Source of the DNA: Sandaracinaceae bacterium
GTDB taxonomy: Bacteria; Myxococcota_A; Polyangia; Polyangiales; Sandaracinaceae
Length of the DNA stretch: 64,000 bases
Assembly (NCBI GenBank): GCA_020633195.1
Contig: JACKEC010000029.1
Span: 62,001 to 126,000 of the forward strand
Direction: 5' to 3'
The number at the start of each line of letters is the position of its first letter. The first letter of the stretch is position 1. Below the pieces are notes generated by a model. It was not told the DNA's origin. It saw nothing but the letters and a program-made list of their open reading frames with translations, and did not search any database. The position numbers were made by a program, and so were the translations under genes. Below, piece by piece: positions 1-8,977 of this stretch.

Positions 1-9
1 GGCACCATC

Positions 10-1767
10 GTGCAGGTCGCCCGACCCCACGAGACGACGGTGTCCTGGTCCGCGGTGGTGAGCGCGCTGCCCGAGGCGACCGCCGAAGGAGGGCCGCTCG
101 TCGTCCTCGGCGCCGAGCTCGGGCGCGGCGGGATGGGTGTGGTCCGCTCCGCCACGCAGCGATCGCTCGGCCGCGAGGTCGCGGTGAAGACGTCGCTCGA
201 GCACGCCGGAGCCTCGGCGACCCAGGCGCTGCTGCGCGAGGCGTGGATCAGCGGGCAGCTCGAGCACCCCAACGTGGTCCCGGTGTACGCGCTCTACCGC
301 GGCGACGACGCGCCGCTCATGGTCATGCGGCGCGTCGAGGGGCGCGAGTGGTCGCTGACCCAACAGAGCGGCGAGACGCTCGAGCATCACCTGCGCGTGC
401 TGACCCAGGTCTGCCACGCGGTGCAGTTCGCCCACACTCGCGGCCTCGTCCACCTCGACCTGAAGCCCAGCAACGTGATGCTGGGCAGCTACGGCGAGAT
501 CTACCTCCTCGATTGGGGCATCGCGGTCTGCGTGCGCGAGGACCTCCCCGAGTTCCTGCCGCGAGCGCGCGACATCGCGGCCGTCCTCGGGACCCCGGCG
601 TACATGGCGCCCGAGCTCGCGGCCGGGAACGGCGCCGCGATCGACGCGCGGACCGACGTCTACCTCCTCGGTGCGATGCTGCACGAGATCTTGACGGGCG
701 AGCCGCCGCACGTGGGCCCCACGCTGCTCGCGTCGCTGACGTCCGCGTTCCTCTCCGAGCCCCACGCCTACCCCGCGACGGTCCCCCCGGAGCTCGCCGC
801 GATCGCGACCCGGGCCCTGTCCCGCGATCCCGACGATCGCTACGGGAGCGCGGCCGAGCTCCGGGAGGCCGTCGAGGACTACCTCGTCCACGCCGACTCG
901 CTGAGCCTCGCCGCCGCCGCGCAGCAGCGCATCGATCAGATCGACGCGAAGATCGGCGCCGAGGGCGACGACGCCGACCTCGACCAGCTGGCGGCCGAGG
1001 CGGAGTTCGGGTTCCGGCAGGCGCTCCACGTGTGGCCCGGCAACGAGGCCGCCCGCGTCGCGCTGCAGGCGTTGATCGAGCGCCTCGTGCGCCGCGACCT
1101 CGCCAAGCAGCGCTGGCAGCTCGCGCAGCGTCGCCTCGCCGATCTCCCGGAGCCCCGCCCCGAGCTCGACAGAGAGGTCGAGCGGCTCCGCGTCGCGAGC
1201 GCGAAGACCGCGTTCGAGCTCGAGCGCCTGCGGCACGACGCGGACCTCGGGACGGCGACCGATCAGCGCTCGGCGATGGCCTACCTCGGCGCGTTCCTGT
1301 GGTGCGCGGCGCTCGTCGGGCTCGGCCAGCTCGATCACTGGGGCGTCGTCGCGGCGACCCACTGGCACATGCTCGCGGTCACCGGCGGCGGGACGGTGAT
1401 CTTCGCCGCGATGGTCTATCGCTACCGCGAGGCGCTGTTCGTCAACGCGATCAACCGCAACGCGGTCGCGCTGCTCTCCGTCGGCTGGATCCTCGGCGAC
1501 CTCTACTGGGTCGGCGCGTGGGCGGTGCAGACGCCGTTCGAAGCGGCGGTGATCGGCGTCTTCCCGGTCTGCGTCTTCGTGATCGCGGGCCACGCCGCGT
1601 CCGTCGATCGCCGGCTCGTCCCGCACACCGTCGTCGCGATCGTCGGCAACCTGATCCTCTTCGTCTTCCCGGCCTGGGGCCTCGAGGGCCTCGGGATCAC
1701 CGGCGGCGTGGTCCTCGTGATGCTCGGACGGACCTGGCGCCGGCTGCCTCGCGAGGCCGAAGACTGA
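10..1767 (+). CDS. Membrane-anchored Ser/Thr protein kinase
   Basis: Predicted cytoplasmic Hanks-type kinase joined to a C-terminal membrane domain. The glycine loop GRGGMG (residues 39-44), VAVK lysine K60, catalytic HLDLKPSN (D150, N155), metal motif DWG (168-170, in place of DFG) and GTPAYMAPE (194-202) all lie in the first 300 residues. A charged Ala-rich stretch (about 300-415) leads into some five hydrophobic helices (about 420-575). HRD is HLD, so this is a non-RD kinase that may not need activation-loop phosphorylation. The GTG at 10 is the first start visible; the frame is open to the window edge, so the true start may lie upstream. The stop is 4 nt from the stop of the convergent next gene. 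The kinase assignment is firm; the substrate is unknown. Confidence 0.85.
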   Translation: MQVARPHETTVSWSAVVSALPEATAEGGPLVVLGAELGRGGMGVVRSATQRSLGREVAVKTSLEHAGASATQALLREAWISGQLEHPNVVPVYALYRGDDAPLMVMRRVEGREWSLTQQSGETLEHHLRVLTQVCHAVQFAHTRGLVHLDLKPSNVMLGSYGEIYLLDWGIAVCVREDLPEFLPRARDIAAVLGTPAYMAPELAAGNGAAIDARTDVYLLGAMLHEILTGEPPHVGPTLLASLTSAFLSEPHAYPATVPPELAAIATRALSRDPDDRYGSAAELREAVEDYLVHADSLSLAAAAQQRIDQIDAKIGAEGDDADLDQLAAEAEFGFRQALHVWPGNEAARVALQALIERLVRRDLAKQRWQLAQRRLADLPEPRPELDREVERLRVASAKTAFELERLRHDADLGTATDQRSAMAYLGAFLWCAALVGLGQLDHWGVVAATHWHMLAVTGGGTVIFAAMVYRYREALFVNAINRNAVALLSVGWILGDLYWVGAWAVQTPFEAAVIGVFPVCVFVIAGHAASVDRRLVPHTVVAIVGNLILFVFPAWGLEGLGITGGVVLVMLGRTWRRLPREAED

Positions 1768-1771
1768 TCGC

Positions 1772-3760
1772 TCACAGGTCGAGGGAGCCGAGCGGGTTCG
1801 TCGGCGGCGGCGTCGCGTGGTCGGTCGCGTCGAGGGGGATCCCGTTGTCCCGGTACTCGACGCCGTCCGTCAGGCGGCTCAGGTCGTAGCCCTCGACCTG
1901 CACGCACGCGCCGACCGTCGCGGACGCGATCCGCCCGCCGCGCAGGTCGAGCTCGGCGGTCGGTCCCGTCACCATCACGCCGCACAGCCGCGCCCCGTCG
2001 ATGTCGATCCCGCGCGCGCTGACCGTCGCGTCGACCGTCGCGAGCCCGAGGCCGCCGGGCGCGTCCGCGCAGGTCGTGTCCTGGCAGTCGCGCCCGCGCG
2101 TCATCACCACGCGCAGGGCGTCGGCGTCCACGCGGGCGCCGCCCGAGACGTAGACGCCGATCTCCCGCGCGGCCTCGACGAGGACCCGCGACAGCGTCGC
2201 CGAGCCCTGGTCGATCTCGACCCCGCGGCCGAACCGCCCGTCCTCGATGCCGGGCGTGTCCACGACCGCCACGTCCTCGAGCGTCAGCGTCGACGAGACC
2301 GAGAAGATGCCGGCGCCCCGCGCCTCGGCGACCCGCACGCGCCGTAGCGTGGCGTCGCCCTCGAGCTGGGTGAAGCCCATCGGCTGGTAGTCGGTGGTCG
2401 CGCCTTCGCCGGTCCGCGCCATCGACACGTCCTCGAGGAGCAGCGCCGCGCCCTCGATCTGCACGCCGATGCGCTCGACGTCGCGGATCACGAGGCGCCG
2501 CGCGGTGAGGTCGGGCCCCGAGTAGAGGAGGCCGATGGCGATGGGCTCGCCGTCGAGGTCCGCCGTCACCACGCCGCCGACGAACGTGTCCTCGATCTGC
2601 GCGGTCGCGTCCTCCGCGAACGCGAAGCCGAGGAAGTCCGAGTCGAGCACGCGCACGCGGGTCCCCTCGAAGCGGCCCCGGCTCCGCCCGAACACGCCCG
2701 CCGTCGCGTTGGCCATCTCGGGCCGGTGGCGGTTGCGGCGCACGACGACCTGGTCGGCGCGCAGCGAGCCGTCCTCGCTGACGAACAGCCCCGCCCCCAC
2801 CCCGTCCTCGACGACCGAGTCGCGGATCTCGAGCGAGCCGCCGATCCCCTGCGCGATGATCTGCGGCGCGCCCAGCAGCGCCCCGCCGCTCTCTCGCGCG
2901 AGGACCGCGCGCGCCACGACGTGGCTGTCCCGCGAGGCGAGGATCGCGCCGCCCGGGCAGCGCTCGAAGATCGCGCCGTCCACGGTCGCCGTCCCGTTCG
3001 TGACGGTGAGGCCGCGGCCGCTCTCGGCGGCCGTCGAGCCGATGTCGCGCACGGCGATCCGGGACGCGTCGAGCGCGCCGCCGTCGACCACGAGGATCGC
3101 CTCGTCGACGGCCCGCTCGACGACGACCGAGCGCAGGGTCAGCTCGCCCGTGACCTCGACGGCGGTCGCGTCGGAGGCGGGGCGGATCGTGACGTCGGTG
3201 AGCGTGATGCCGCGCTCCGCGGCGCGGACCGTGATGCCTCCGGAGCTCGGCGCGAGGATCGTCTCGGCCGCGCACGCGCCGCGCACGGTGAGCCCTCCGA
3301 AGACGTCGAGGGTCTCGTCGTAGGTCCCGCGCGCGAGGAGCAGCGTCGCCCCCGGCGGGGCCCGCACGATCGCGTCCGCGATCGTCCCGTACGGCGCCGC
3401 GCGCGTCCCGCTGCCGCCGGTCGCGCCGGCTCGCACGTACACGGCCGCGCCGCTCGCGGGAGGCTCCGCCCACTCGTCGGTCGGGCAGGCCGCGCCGATG
3501 GGGGCGCAGGCCGCCTCGTCGACGAAGCGCTCGGTGCCGGGGGCGCAGGGGGGGCTCGTCGGCGGCTCGCACACCTCGAAGCCTTCGCCCGAGCTCACCG
3601 TGGACCAGCCCGCGGGGCACGGCGTGAACACCGGCGGCGCCGGCGGCGTCGGCTCGGCGAACGGGGCGCCCGCGTCGACGGGGGGCGGGCCCGCGTCGAC
3701 CAGCACCGGCCCGTCGCAGCCGAGCAGCGCCATCACCGCCATCGTCACCACGCCCCGCAT
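1772..3760 (-). CDS. Right-handed beta-helix lipoprotein
   Basis: Predicted surface or periplasmic lipoprotein of 662 residues. The ATG at 3760 is preferred because it is followed by a short hydrophobic run and the lipobox-like LLGC. A D/A/P tether and a Cys-rich segment (about residues 15-90) precede a long passenger that begins with a typical parallel beta-helix entry (VYVRAGATGGSGT, then APYGTI, then ARGTYDE). Repeating coils follow, of the V(E/D)xxxx(G/A)xxV type, as in pectate-lyase-like and DUF1565 proteins. No catalytic residues can be assigned, so it may be a binding or structural surface protein. An upstream ATG at 3883 is in frame but would bury the signal peptide. Confidence 0.7.
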   Translation of the reverse strand: MRGVVTMAVMALLGCDGPVLVDAGPPPVDAGAPFAEPTPPAPPVFTPCPAGWSTVSSGEGFEVCEPPTSPPCAPGTERFVDEAACAPIGAACPTDEWAEPPASGAAVYVRAGATGGSGTRAAPYGTIADAIVRAPPGATLLLARGTYDETLDVFGGLTVRGACAAETILAPSSGGITVRAAERGITLTDVTIRPASDATAVEVTGELTLRSVVVERAVDEAILVVDGGALDASRIAVRDIGSTAAESGRGLTVTNGTATVDGAIFERCPGGAILASRDSHVVARAVLARESGGALLGAPQIIAQGIGGSLEIRDSVVEDGVGAGLFVSEDGSLRADQVVVRRNRHRPEMANATAGVFGRSRGRFEGTRVRVLDSDFLGFAFAEDATAQIEDTFVGGVVTADLDGEPIAIGLLYSGPDLTARRLVIRDVERIGVQIEGAALLLEDVSMARTGEGATTDYQPMGFTQLEGDATLRRVRVAEARGAGIFSVSSTLTLEDVAVVDTPGIEDGRFGRGVEIDQGSATLSRVLVEAAREIGVYVSGGARVDADALRVVMTRGRDCQDTTCADAPGGLGLATVDATVSARGIDIDGARLCGVMVTGPTAELDLRGGRIASATVGACVQVEGYDLSRLTDGVEYRDNGIPLDATDHATPPPTNPLGSLDL

Positions 3761-3866
3761 CGCCCCGGAGCGTAGCGCCGACTCGAGCGCCGCGTGCGTG
3801 GCCCTCGTCGAGCGGTTGCCGAGCGGGGCGCGCGACGCGATAAGCTCGCCGCCGGGAGGTCTGGCG

Positions 3867-4781
3867 ATGCGCGACCGGATCAAGCGGATCGGAAAGTGGG
3901 TGGGGCTCGGGCTCCTCGTCCTCGTGCTCGGCGTCGGGCTCTACGTGGGAGGCGTCGCGTACGCCTATGGTCGCAGCGTCGATCACGTCTACGACGTCCC
4001 GCTGCCCGACATCGAGCGCTCGACGGACCCGGAGGTCCTCGCCCGCGGTGAGCACCTCGCGCGCTCGCTCGGCGGCTGCGCGCTCTCGGACTGCCACAGC
4101 GCCGACCTCGGGGGCGGGCAGACGGCCGACCTCGGGCCGATCGGTTCGATGACCGCGCCCAACATCACGGCCGGCGGGCGGGGCGCGCAGTACAGCGACG
4201 CGGAGCTGGCGCGCCTCATCCAGCACGGGGTCAAGCGAGACGGACGCACCGTCCGCTTCATGCCGGCGCACGAGACGGCGTGGCTGCCCGACGAGGACGT
4301 CCGCGCGCTCGTGACCTACGTGCGCTCCGTGCCGTCCGTGTCGCGTCCGAGCGGGCCGATGGAGATCGGCCTCCTCGGCCGGATCCTCGACCGCCACGAC
4401 ATGATCCCGATCGACATCGCGCGCCGGATCGATCACGCGGAGCGCTCCGCGCCGCCCGCGCCGGCCCCGACGGCCGCCTACGGCGCGTACATCGGCCGGA
4501 TGTGCACGGGCTGCCACGGCGAGCACCTCAGCGGAGGCCCGATCCCCGGCGCGCCCCCCGACATGGCGGTGCCCTTGAACATCACGCCGCACGCCGAGGG
4601 CCTCGGCGACTGGACCTACGAGGACTTCGAGACCGTGATGCGGACGGCGCGGCGGCGCGATGGGCGAGCGCTCGACCCGATGATGCCGACGGAGGCCGTG
4701 ACGAACATGGACGACACCGAGCGCCGCGCGCTCTGGGAGTACCTGCGCTCCGTGCCGCCGACGCCGTCCGGGCAGCGCTGA
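3867..4781 (+). CDS. Diheme cytochrome c-type membrane protein
   Basis: 304-residue protein with an N-terminal signal anchor (about residues 8-32) and two cytochrome c-like halves, probably periplasmic and carrying electrons. The second half has a classic CTGCH haem site. The first reads CALSDCH, a CX4CH spacing instead of CXXCH, so haem attachment there is atypical. Each half has a candidate distal Met (RFMPAHE; DPMMPTEA). The start is fixed by GGGAGGT at 3854-3860, six bases before the ATG. The next gene starts inside the stop (TGATG), which suggests translational coupling. The redox partner is unknown. Confidence 0.8.
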   Translation: MRDRIKRIGKWVGLGLLVLVLGVGLYVGGVAYAYGRSVDHVYDVPLPDIERSTDPEVLARGEHLARSLGGCALSDCHSADLGGGQTADLGPIGSMTAPNITAGGRGAQYSDAELARLIQHGVKRDGRTVRFMPAHETAWLPDEDVRALVTYVRSVPSVSRPSGPMEIGLLGRILDRHDMIPIDIARRIDHAERSAPPAPAPTAAYGAYIGRMCTGCHGEHLSGGPIPGAPPDMAVPLNITPHAEGLGDWTYEDFETVMRTARRRDGRALDPMMPTEAVTNMDDTERRALWEYLRSVPPTPSGQR

Positions 4782-5077
4782 TGAGCGGGAAGTGCCGGCT
4801 GTGCGGTGACCTGGAGGATCGCCACGAGGCGGTCCAGACGCGGCGGCAATGGGAGCCGGACACGTTCCTGCCGAAGGCCGTGGAGAAGCTCGAGACCGTC
4901 AAGCGAGGTCTCCGGCTCCGAGGGCCTCGCAGCAGCGATCTGCGCCGCTGCCCCGAGTGCCTCACGTTCTACCTCTACTCGATCGACTGGGAGCAGGCGG
5001 CCGACGGCATGAGCTACGACCAGCAGGTGCTCCGGCGATTGACGGACGAAGAGGGCCAGCGCTACCTGCGCTCGTGA
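4781..5077 (+). CDS. Small zinc-ribbon-like protein
   Basis: 98-residue soluble protein with an N-terminal CRLCG knuckle and a later CPEC pair, the layout of a single four-cysteine zinc ribbon. Between them is a basic, Arg-rich segment. The ATG overlaps the upstream cytochrome stop by one base, so the two are probably translated together. I do not recognise a family and assign no function. The stop TGA at 5075-5077 is in the same frame as the phospholipase-D-like gene that follows, with no stop between them. Confidence 0.6.
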   Translation: MSGKCRLCGDLEDRHEAVQTRRQWEPDTFLPKAVEKLETVKRGLRLRGPRSSDLRRCPECLTFYLYSIDWEQAADGMSYDQQVLRRLTDEEGQRYLRS

Positions 5078-5203
5078 GGCCGCCCCTCGAATTGGCCTGC
5101 GGCTCGCCGCGCCGCCTACGATCGCGGCATCGACCTCCCGCTCGCGCCCGCGCTCGCGCTCATCGAGGGGCGCGCTCACTACGAGCGCGTCGTCCGCGAG
5201 GTC

Positions 5204-5686
5204 ATGCACGCCGAGCGCAGCGTCTGGATCGCGACCGCGAACCTCAAGGAGCTGATGGTCGAGGACGAGCGTTGGGGTCGGCGCAAGCAGTACCGCTCGG
5301 TGCTCGAGGTGCTCGCCGAGCGCGCGGACGCCGGCGTGGAGCTGCGCGTGCTGCACGCGTCCCCGCCGTCGCGCCCGTTCCGCGACGCGTTCGATCGGCT
5401 GCCCACGCTCGTGAAGGGTGGGGTGGAGCTGCGGTGCTGCCCGCGCGTGCACTTCAAGCTCGTGGTCGTCGACGCGCGCCTGGCCTACGTCGGCAGCGCG
5501 AACTGGACCGGCGCGGGGCTCGGCGCGCGCGGCGAGGGCAAGCGCAACTTCGAGATGGGCATCCTCACCGAGGACGACGCGGTCCTCGACGCGGTGCAGG
5601 GCACGTTCGATCGCGTGTGGAGCGGCGCCGAGTGCGGGAGCTGCCGCCTGCGGGATCGGTGCGAGATGCCGCTCGACGTCATGTAG
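5204..5686 (+). CDS. Phospholipase D-like protein, single HKD motif
   Basis: Compact PLD-superfamily phosphodiesterase-like protein. The signature HFKLVVVD (H83, K85, D90 from this start) is followed by GSANW and an acidic NFEMG strand. Only one HKD motif is present, so an active site would need a dimer, as in Nuc-type enzymes. A C-terminal CxxC...C cluster could bind metal. The ATG at 5204 is the first conventional start, yet about 25 codons upstream, in frame and stop-free, also read like the beginning of a PLD fold (LIEGRAHYERVVREV). No ATG, GTG or TTG occurs in that extension, so the true N-terminus is uncertain. Substrate unknown. Confidence 0.65.
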   Translation: MHAERSVWIATANLKELMVEDERWGRRKQYRSVLEVLAERADAGVELRVLHASPPSRPFRDAFDRLPTLVKGGVELRCCPRVHFKLVVVDARLAYVGSANWTGAGLGARGEGKRNFEMGILTEDDAVLDAVQGTFDRVWSGAECGSCRLRDRCEMPLDVM

Positions 5687-5720
5687 CGCGGGTATCCTCC
5701 CGTCGACGGAGGCCCACCCC

Positions 5721-6212
5721 ATGTCCGCCCATCGCTACACCCGCGACGTCTTCATCTCCTGGGACGAGCTCCACCGCGACTGCCGCGAGCTCTGCCGGCG
5801 CCTGCTCGAGACCGGGCGCACGTTCGACTCCATCGTCGCGGTCACGCGCGGCGGGCTGATCCCCGCGGCGGTCGTCGCGCGCGAGCTCGACGTGCGCCTC
5901 GTCGACACGATCTGCGTGGTCAGCTACCGCGGCGGTCAGGGTCAGGAGCAGGCGGACGCCGAGGTGCTCAAGGCGCCGGCCGGCGACGGCGCGGGGTGCC
6001 TCCTCCTCGACGACCTCGTCGACACCGGGAAGACCGCGTCGAAGATCCGCGAGCTCCTCCCCGAGGCGTTCTTCGCGACCGTCTACGCCAAGCCCGAGGG
6101 CCAGCCGCTCACCGACCTGTGCATCCGCGAGATCCCGCAGACCACGTGGGTGCGCTTCCCGTGGGACACCGAGCTGTCGTTCGCGGTGCCGCTCGTCGAG
6201 CGCGACGAGTGA
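5721..6212 (+). CDS. gpt: Xanthine-guanine phosphoribosyltransferase
   Basis: Cytoplasmic purine-salvage enzyme that transfers phosphoribose from PRPP to guanine, xanthine or hypoxanthine. The 163-residue protein follows the Gpt family from end to end: an N-terminal SWDELHRD segment, VTRGGLIPA, the PRPP loop LLLDDLVDTGKTA, and the closing IPQTTW and PWD motifs. The length matches E. coli Gpt (about 152) with a few extra residues. The start is supported by GGAGG at 5708-5712, eight bases before the ATG. Its stop directly abuts the stop of the convergent oxidoreductase gene. Confidence 0.9.
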   Translation: MSAHRYTRDVFISWDELHRDCRELCRRLLETGRTFDSIVAVTRGGLIPAAVVARELDVRLVDTICVVSYRGGQGQEQADAEVLKAPAGDGAGCLLLDDLVDTGKTASKIRELLPEAFFATVYAKPEGQPLTDLCIREIPQTTWVRFPWDTELSFAVPLVERDE

Positions 6213-7232
6213 TCACGGCACGAGGATGACCTTGCCGACGTTCTTGCCGTGCTCGAGGCGCCCGAACGCCTCGGCCGCCTGATCGAACGGGAAGGTCGAG
6301 TCGATGTGCGGGCGGGCCTGGCCGGCCTCCCAGTAGCGGATGATCTGCTGCATCCCGCCCTGGATGCCCTCGTGGTCGTCCCACTGCGAGCCCAGGTTCA
6401 CCCCGGCGACCGCGCGGTTCTTGTCCATCAGCCCGAGCGGGTGGAAGAACGGGACCTTCAGCATCTCCCACAGCACGCGGAGCAGGTTGCGCTTGCCCGC
6501 CTTGCTCGCGTTGGCGAACCCGAAGCAGATCAGCAGGCCGCCGGGCCGCAGGATCGAGTAGCCCTTCTTCCAGTCCGCGCCGCCGAGCGGGTCGCACACC
6601 AGATCGATGCCGCCGCCTCCGGTGATCTCGTTGACCGCGTCGACGTAGTCGGTCGAGCGGTAGTCGATCGGGTGGTGGCAGCCGAGGGACCGCAAGTAGT
6701 CGTGCTTCGACGCGGACGCCGTCCCGAACACGGTGACGTCCTCGACGGTCGCCGCGAGCTGCAGGCACGCGGTGCCGACGCCGCCCGCCGCGGAGTGGAT
6801 GAGGATCTTGTCGCCCGGCAGGATGCGGCGGACCCGCATCAGCATCTGGTACGCGGTGAGGTAGTTCACCGGCATCGCCGCCGCGTCCTCGAACGAGAGC
6901 GCGTCGGGGATCTTCACCGCCTGGTGACGCCCCACGACGACGGTGTCCGAGTGACCGCCGAACCGGCTGATGAACATCACGCGATCGCCGACCTCGAGGT
7001 CGTCGACGCCGTCGCCGAGCGCGTCCACCTCGCCCGCGCCCTCGTAGCCCACCACGCAGGGCGGCTTGGGCGCGTCGGGGTAGATGCCCTGCCGCGCGCT
7101 GACCTCGGCGAAGTTGAGCCCGCAGGCCTTGGCCCGGACGCGGACCTCACCGGGGCCGGGGGTCGGGTCCTCGGTCTCGCGGACCTCGAGGACCTCGGGA
7201 CCCCCGTGCTTTCGAATCCAGACGGCGCGCAT
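6213..7232 (-). CDS. NADPH:quinone oxidoreductase-like MDR protein (VAT-1 type)
   Basis: Zinc-free medium-chain dehydrogenase/reductase of 339 residues, probably a cytoplasmic NADPH-dependent quinone or enone reductase. The GroES-like N-terminal half contains GLNFAEVSARQG, GYEGAG and GDRV. The Rossmann half contains the nucleotide motif SAAGGVGTACLQLA. The DPLGGADWKKGY and LGLMDKNRAVAGVNLG segments resemble the synaptic-vesicle VAT-1 subgroup. The catalytic-zinc ligands of alcohol dehydrogenases are absent. It starts 3 nt after the methyltransferase stop on the same strand, so the two form an operon. The exact substrate cannot be read from sequence. Confidence 0.8.
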   Translation of the reverse strand: MRAVWIRKHGGPEVLEVRETEDPTPGPGEVRVRAKACGLNFAEVSARQGIYPDAPKPPCVVGYEGAGEVDALGDGVDDLEVGDRVMFISRFGGHSDTVVVGRHQAVKIPDALSFEDAAAMPVNYLTAYQMLMRVRRILPGDKILIHSAAGGVGTACLQLAATVEDVTVFGTASASKHDYLRSLGCHHPIDYRSTDYVDAVNEITGGGGIDLVCDPLGGADWKKGYSILRPGGLLICFGFANASKAGKRNLLRVLWEMLKVPFFHPLGLMDKNRAVAGVNLGSQWDDHEGIQGGMQQIIRYWEAGQARPHIDSTFPFDQAAEAFGRLEHGKNVGKVILVP

Positions 7233-7235
7233 GGC

Positions 7236-8003
7236 TCACGCCTCTAGGGCACCCGCGTCGTCCCGGCAAGCGACCACGACCAGGGACCCCGAGGTCTCGG
7301 TGTCGAACGGCTCCCCGTCGAACGAGCCGCGCATCGCGAGCAGCGAGAGGCCCGCGCGCGCGAGGAGCGGCTCGAGGGTCTCGCTCAAGAGGTACCGGTG
7401 GCCGATCTCGATCTCGGCGATCACCTCGCCGCCGTGCTCGCGCTCGTAGACGTAGTGCGCGTCGACGCGCTGCGCGTCCTTGTCCCAGGTGCTGCGCTCG
7501 TAGACGAGCAGCGGCTCGCCCGCGTGCTCGATCTCGGCGACGAGCTCGAGGAGGTCGTCGGGGTAGTCCTCGGGGAGCGAGTCCTCGTGGAAGCGGTCCG
7601 CGGCGTACGCGTCGAAGACCAGCCTGCCCTCGGGGGCGAGCGCGGCGCGGACCGAGCGGAGGCAAGCGAGCAAGTCGTCTTCCGACAAGAGGCAGTAGAT
7701 CCCCGTGAACGGGATGATGACGAAGTCGAACGTCCCGAGGTCGAAGGAGCGCATGTCGCCCTCGACGGGGGTGAAGCCGCGGGAGGCGCCGACCGCGCGC
7801 ATGCCGGGATCGCTCTCGAGGCCCACGACCTCGCCGCACGCGAGCTGCGACGCGACGCGGCCCCAGCCGCAGCCGAGCTCGAGCACGCGGCCCGCGTCGG
7901 CGGTGACGGTCCGATAGAACTCGACGTCGCCGGGCGCGCCGTCGTGGACGAGGGCGTAGAGGTGGGCTTCTTCGGGGGTCATGGGCTCTGCCGGGAATTT
8001 CAC
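7236..8003 (-). CDS. Class I SAM-dependent methyltransferase
   Basis: Predicted cytoplasmic methyltransferase of 255 residues. Motif I (VLELGCGWGRVA) binds the methionine part of SAM, an acidic loop (GLESDP) follows strand 2, and motif IV is FDFVIIPFTG. The rest resembles small-molecule methyltransferases in which EGRLVFDAYA precedes a beta-strand lid. GTG at 8003 is the longest start; the ATG at 7982, seven codons later, is equally possible. It is first in a two-gene operon with the oxidoreductase, so the pair may modify the same metabolite. The acceptor is unknown. Confidence 0.75.
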   Translation of the reverse strand: MKFPAEPMTPEEAHLYALVHDGAPGDVEFYRTVTADAGRVLELGCGWGRVASQLACGEVVGLESDPGMRAVGASRGFTPVEGDMRSFDLGTFDFVIIPFTGIYCLLSEDDLLACLRSVRAALAPEGRLVFDAYAADRFHEDSLPEDYPDDLLELVAEIEHAGEPLLVYERSTWDKDAQRVDAHYVYEREHGGEVIAEIEIGHRYLLSETLEPLLARAGLSLLAMRGSFDGEPFDTETSGSLVVVACRDDAGALEA

Positions 8004-8089
8004 GTCCAGGGACGTTGTCGCGTATCGAGGGCGTACCGCAGTCGGTGAGGTGGGCGACCCGCCGCTGTGCCTACAGGGAGGAACGTCTC

Positions 8090-8803
8090 ATGCGCAAGTG
8101 GCACCTGTCCGCGATCATCGCGGGCCTTCTGATCTCGTTCGGCTGCGGGAGCAGCACCACCACGGCGGCGACGCCGTCCATGCCGTTCGCGGCCATCTCG
8201 GATCAGGAGGTGGCGGCGCTCGAGACCACCGGCGCCGAGACCCCCGCGATGCCGGACGCGTACGCGGCCATCGATCTGTCGGGCCTCCCCGTCGCGCCGT
8301 GGGCCGCCGAGCCGATGGCGACCGACGCCGTCCCCGGCGCCGTGCTGAGCGCCTGGGCGACCGCCGCCAACCGCGCCGTCTGCGCCCCGATCGCGTCGAG
8401 CAGCGCCGGCGAAGCCAACGCGCGCGTCTCGCAGATCATGGAGGGCGGCTGGGCCGTCGAGTTCGATCGCCCCGGCATGCCCGGCATGAACGCGAGCGGC
8501 GACACCTGCGCGCGCTGTGGCCGCGGCGTCTTCGGGATCGCCGGCACCGCGATGAGCCCCGACGACATCGTCCGCGAGGACGCCGAGATGGACGTCCCCG
8601 AGCCGAGCTTCGCCGACGGCAGCCACCTCGAGGTCGAGGCGCCCGCCGAGGGAGAGCAGGTCGCCGCGGCGACGATCACGATGAACGGCCAGGGCTGCGT
8701 CTACCAGGTGTGGTCCTTCCTCGGTGAGGCCCACGTCCGCGAGCTCGTCGCCGGCCTCCGGCGCGTCGAGGTCCGGACCGAGCAGCCCCTCGCGGCGCGC
8801 TGA
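8090..8803 (+). CDS. Hypothetical lipoprotein
   Basis: 237-residue exported lipoprotein: the N-terminus has a basic start, a hydrophobic core and the lipobox ISFGC. An S/T/A-rich tether follows, then a domain containing the motif CARCG and conserved-looking Trp and Gly residues. I do not recognise the family. GGGAGG at 8076-8081, eight bases before the ATG, decides the start and rules out a longer upstream frame. A hairpin with a TTCG loop lies about 30 nt past the stop. It is divergent from the methyltransferase operon. Confidence 0.6.
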   Translation: MRKWHLSAIIAGLLISFGCGSSTTTAATPSMPFAAISDQEVAALETTGAETPAMPDAYAAIDLSGLPVAPWAAEPMATDAVPGAVLSAWATAANRAVCAPIASSSAGEANARVSQIMEGGWAVEFDRPGMPGMNASGDTCARCGRGVFGIAGTAMSPDDIVREDAEMDVPEPSFADGSHLEVEAPAEGEQVAAATITMNGQGCVYQVWSFLGEAHVRELVAGLRRVEVRTEQPLAAR

Positions 8804-8833
8804 GAGCTCCAGAACAGAACCGCTCGATCGATC

Positions 8834-8862
8834 GCGCCTCCCAGCTTCGGCTCGGGGGGCGC
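8834..8862 (+). terminator. Hairpin with TTCG tetraloop
   Basis: Arms 8834-8842 (GCGCCTCCC) and 8854-8862 (GGGGGGCGC) pair with one G-U. An inner AGC-TTCG-GCT stem caps the hairpin with a stable UUCG loop. It lies 30 nt after the lipoprotein stop. There is no strong U tract, so termination is likely but unproven. Confidence 0.5.
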
Positions 8863-8977
8863 GCTCGCGTTTGCGGGAGAGCAATTCTGGCCGGGAGGGC
8901 GACCTGCCGAAGGACCAGCGAAGCGGGCGTCGAAGACGATCCCGCCCGGCACCACCGCTGCGCAGCGCCCGCGGCTC

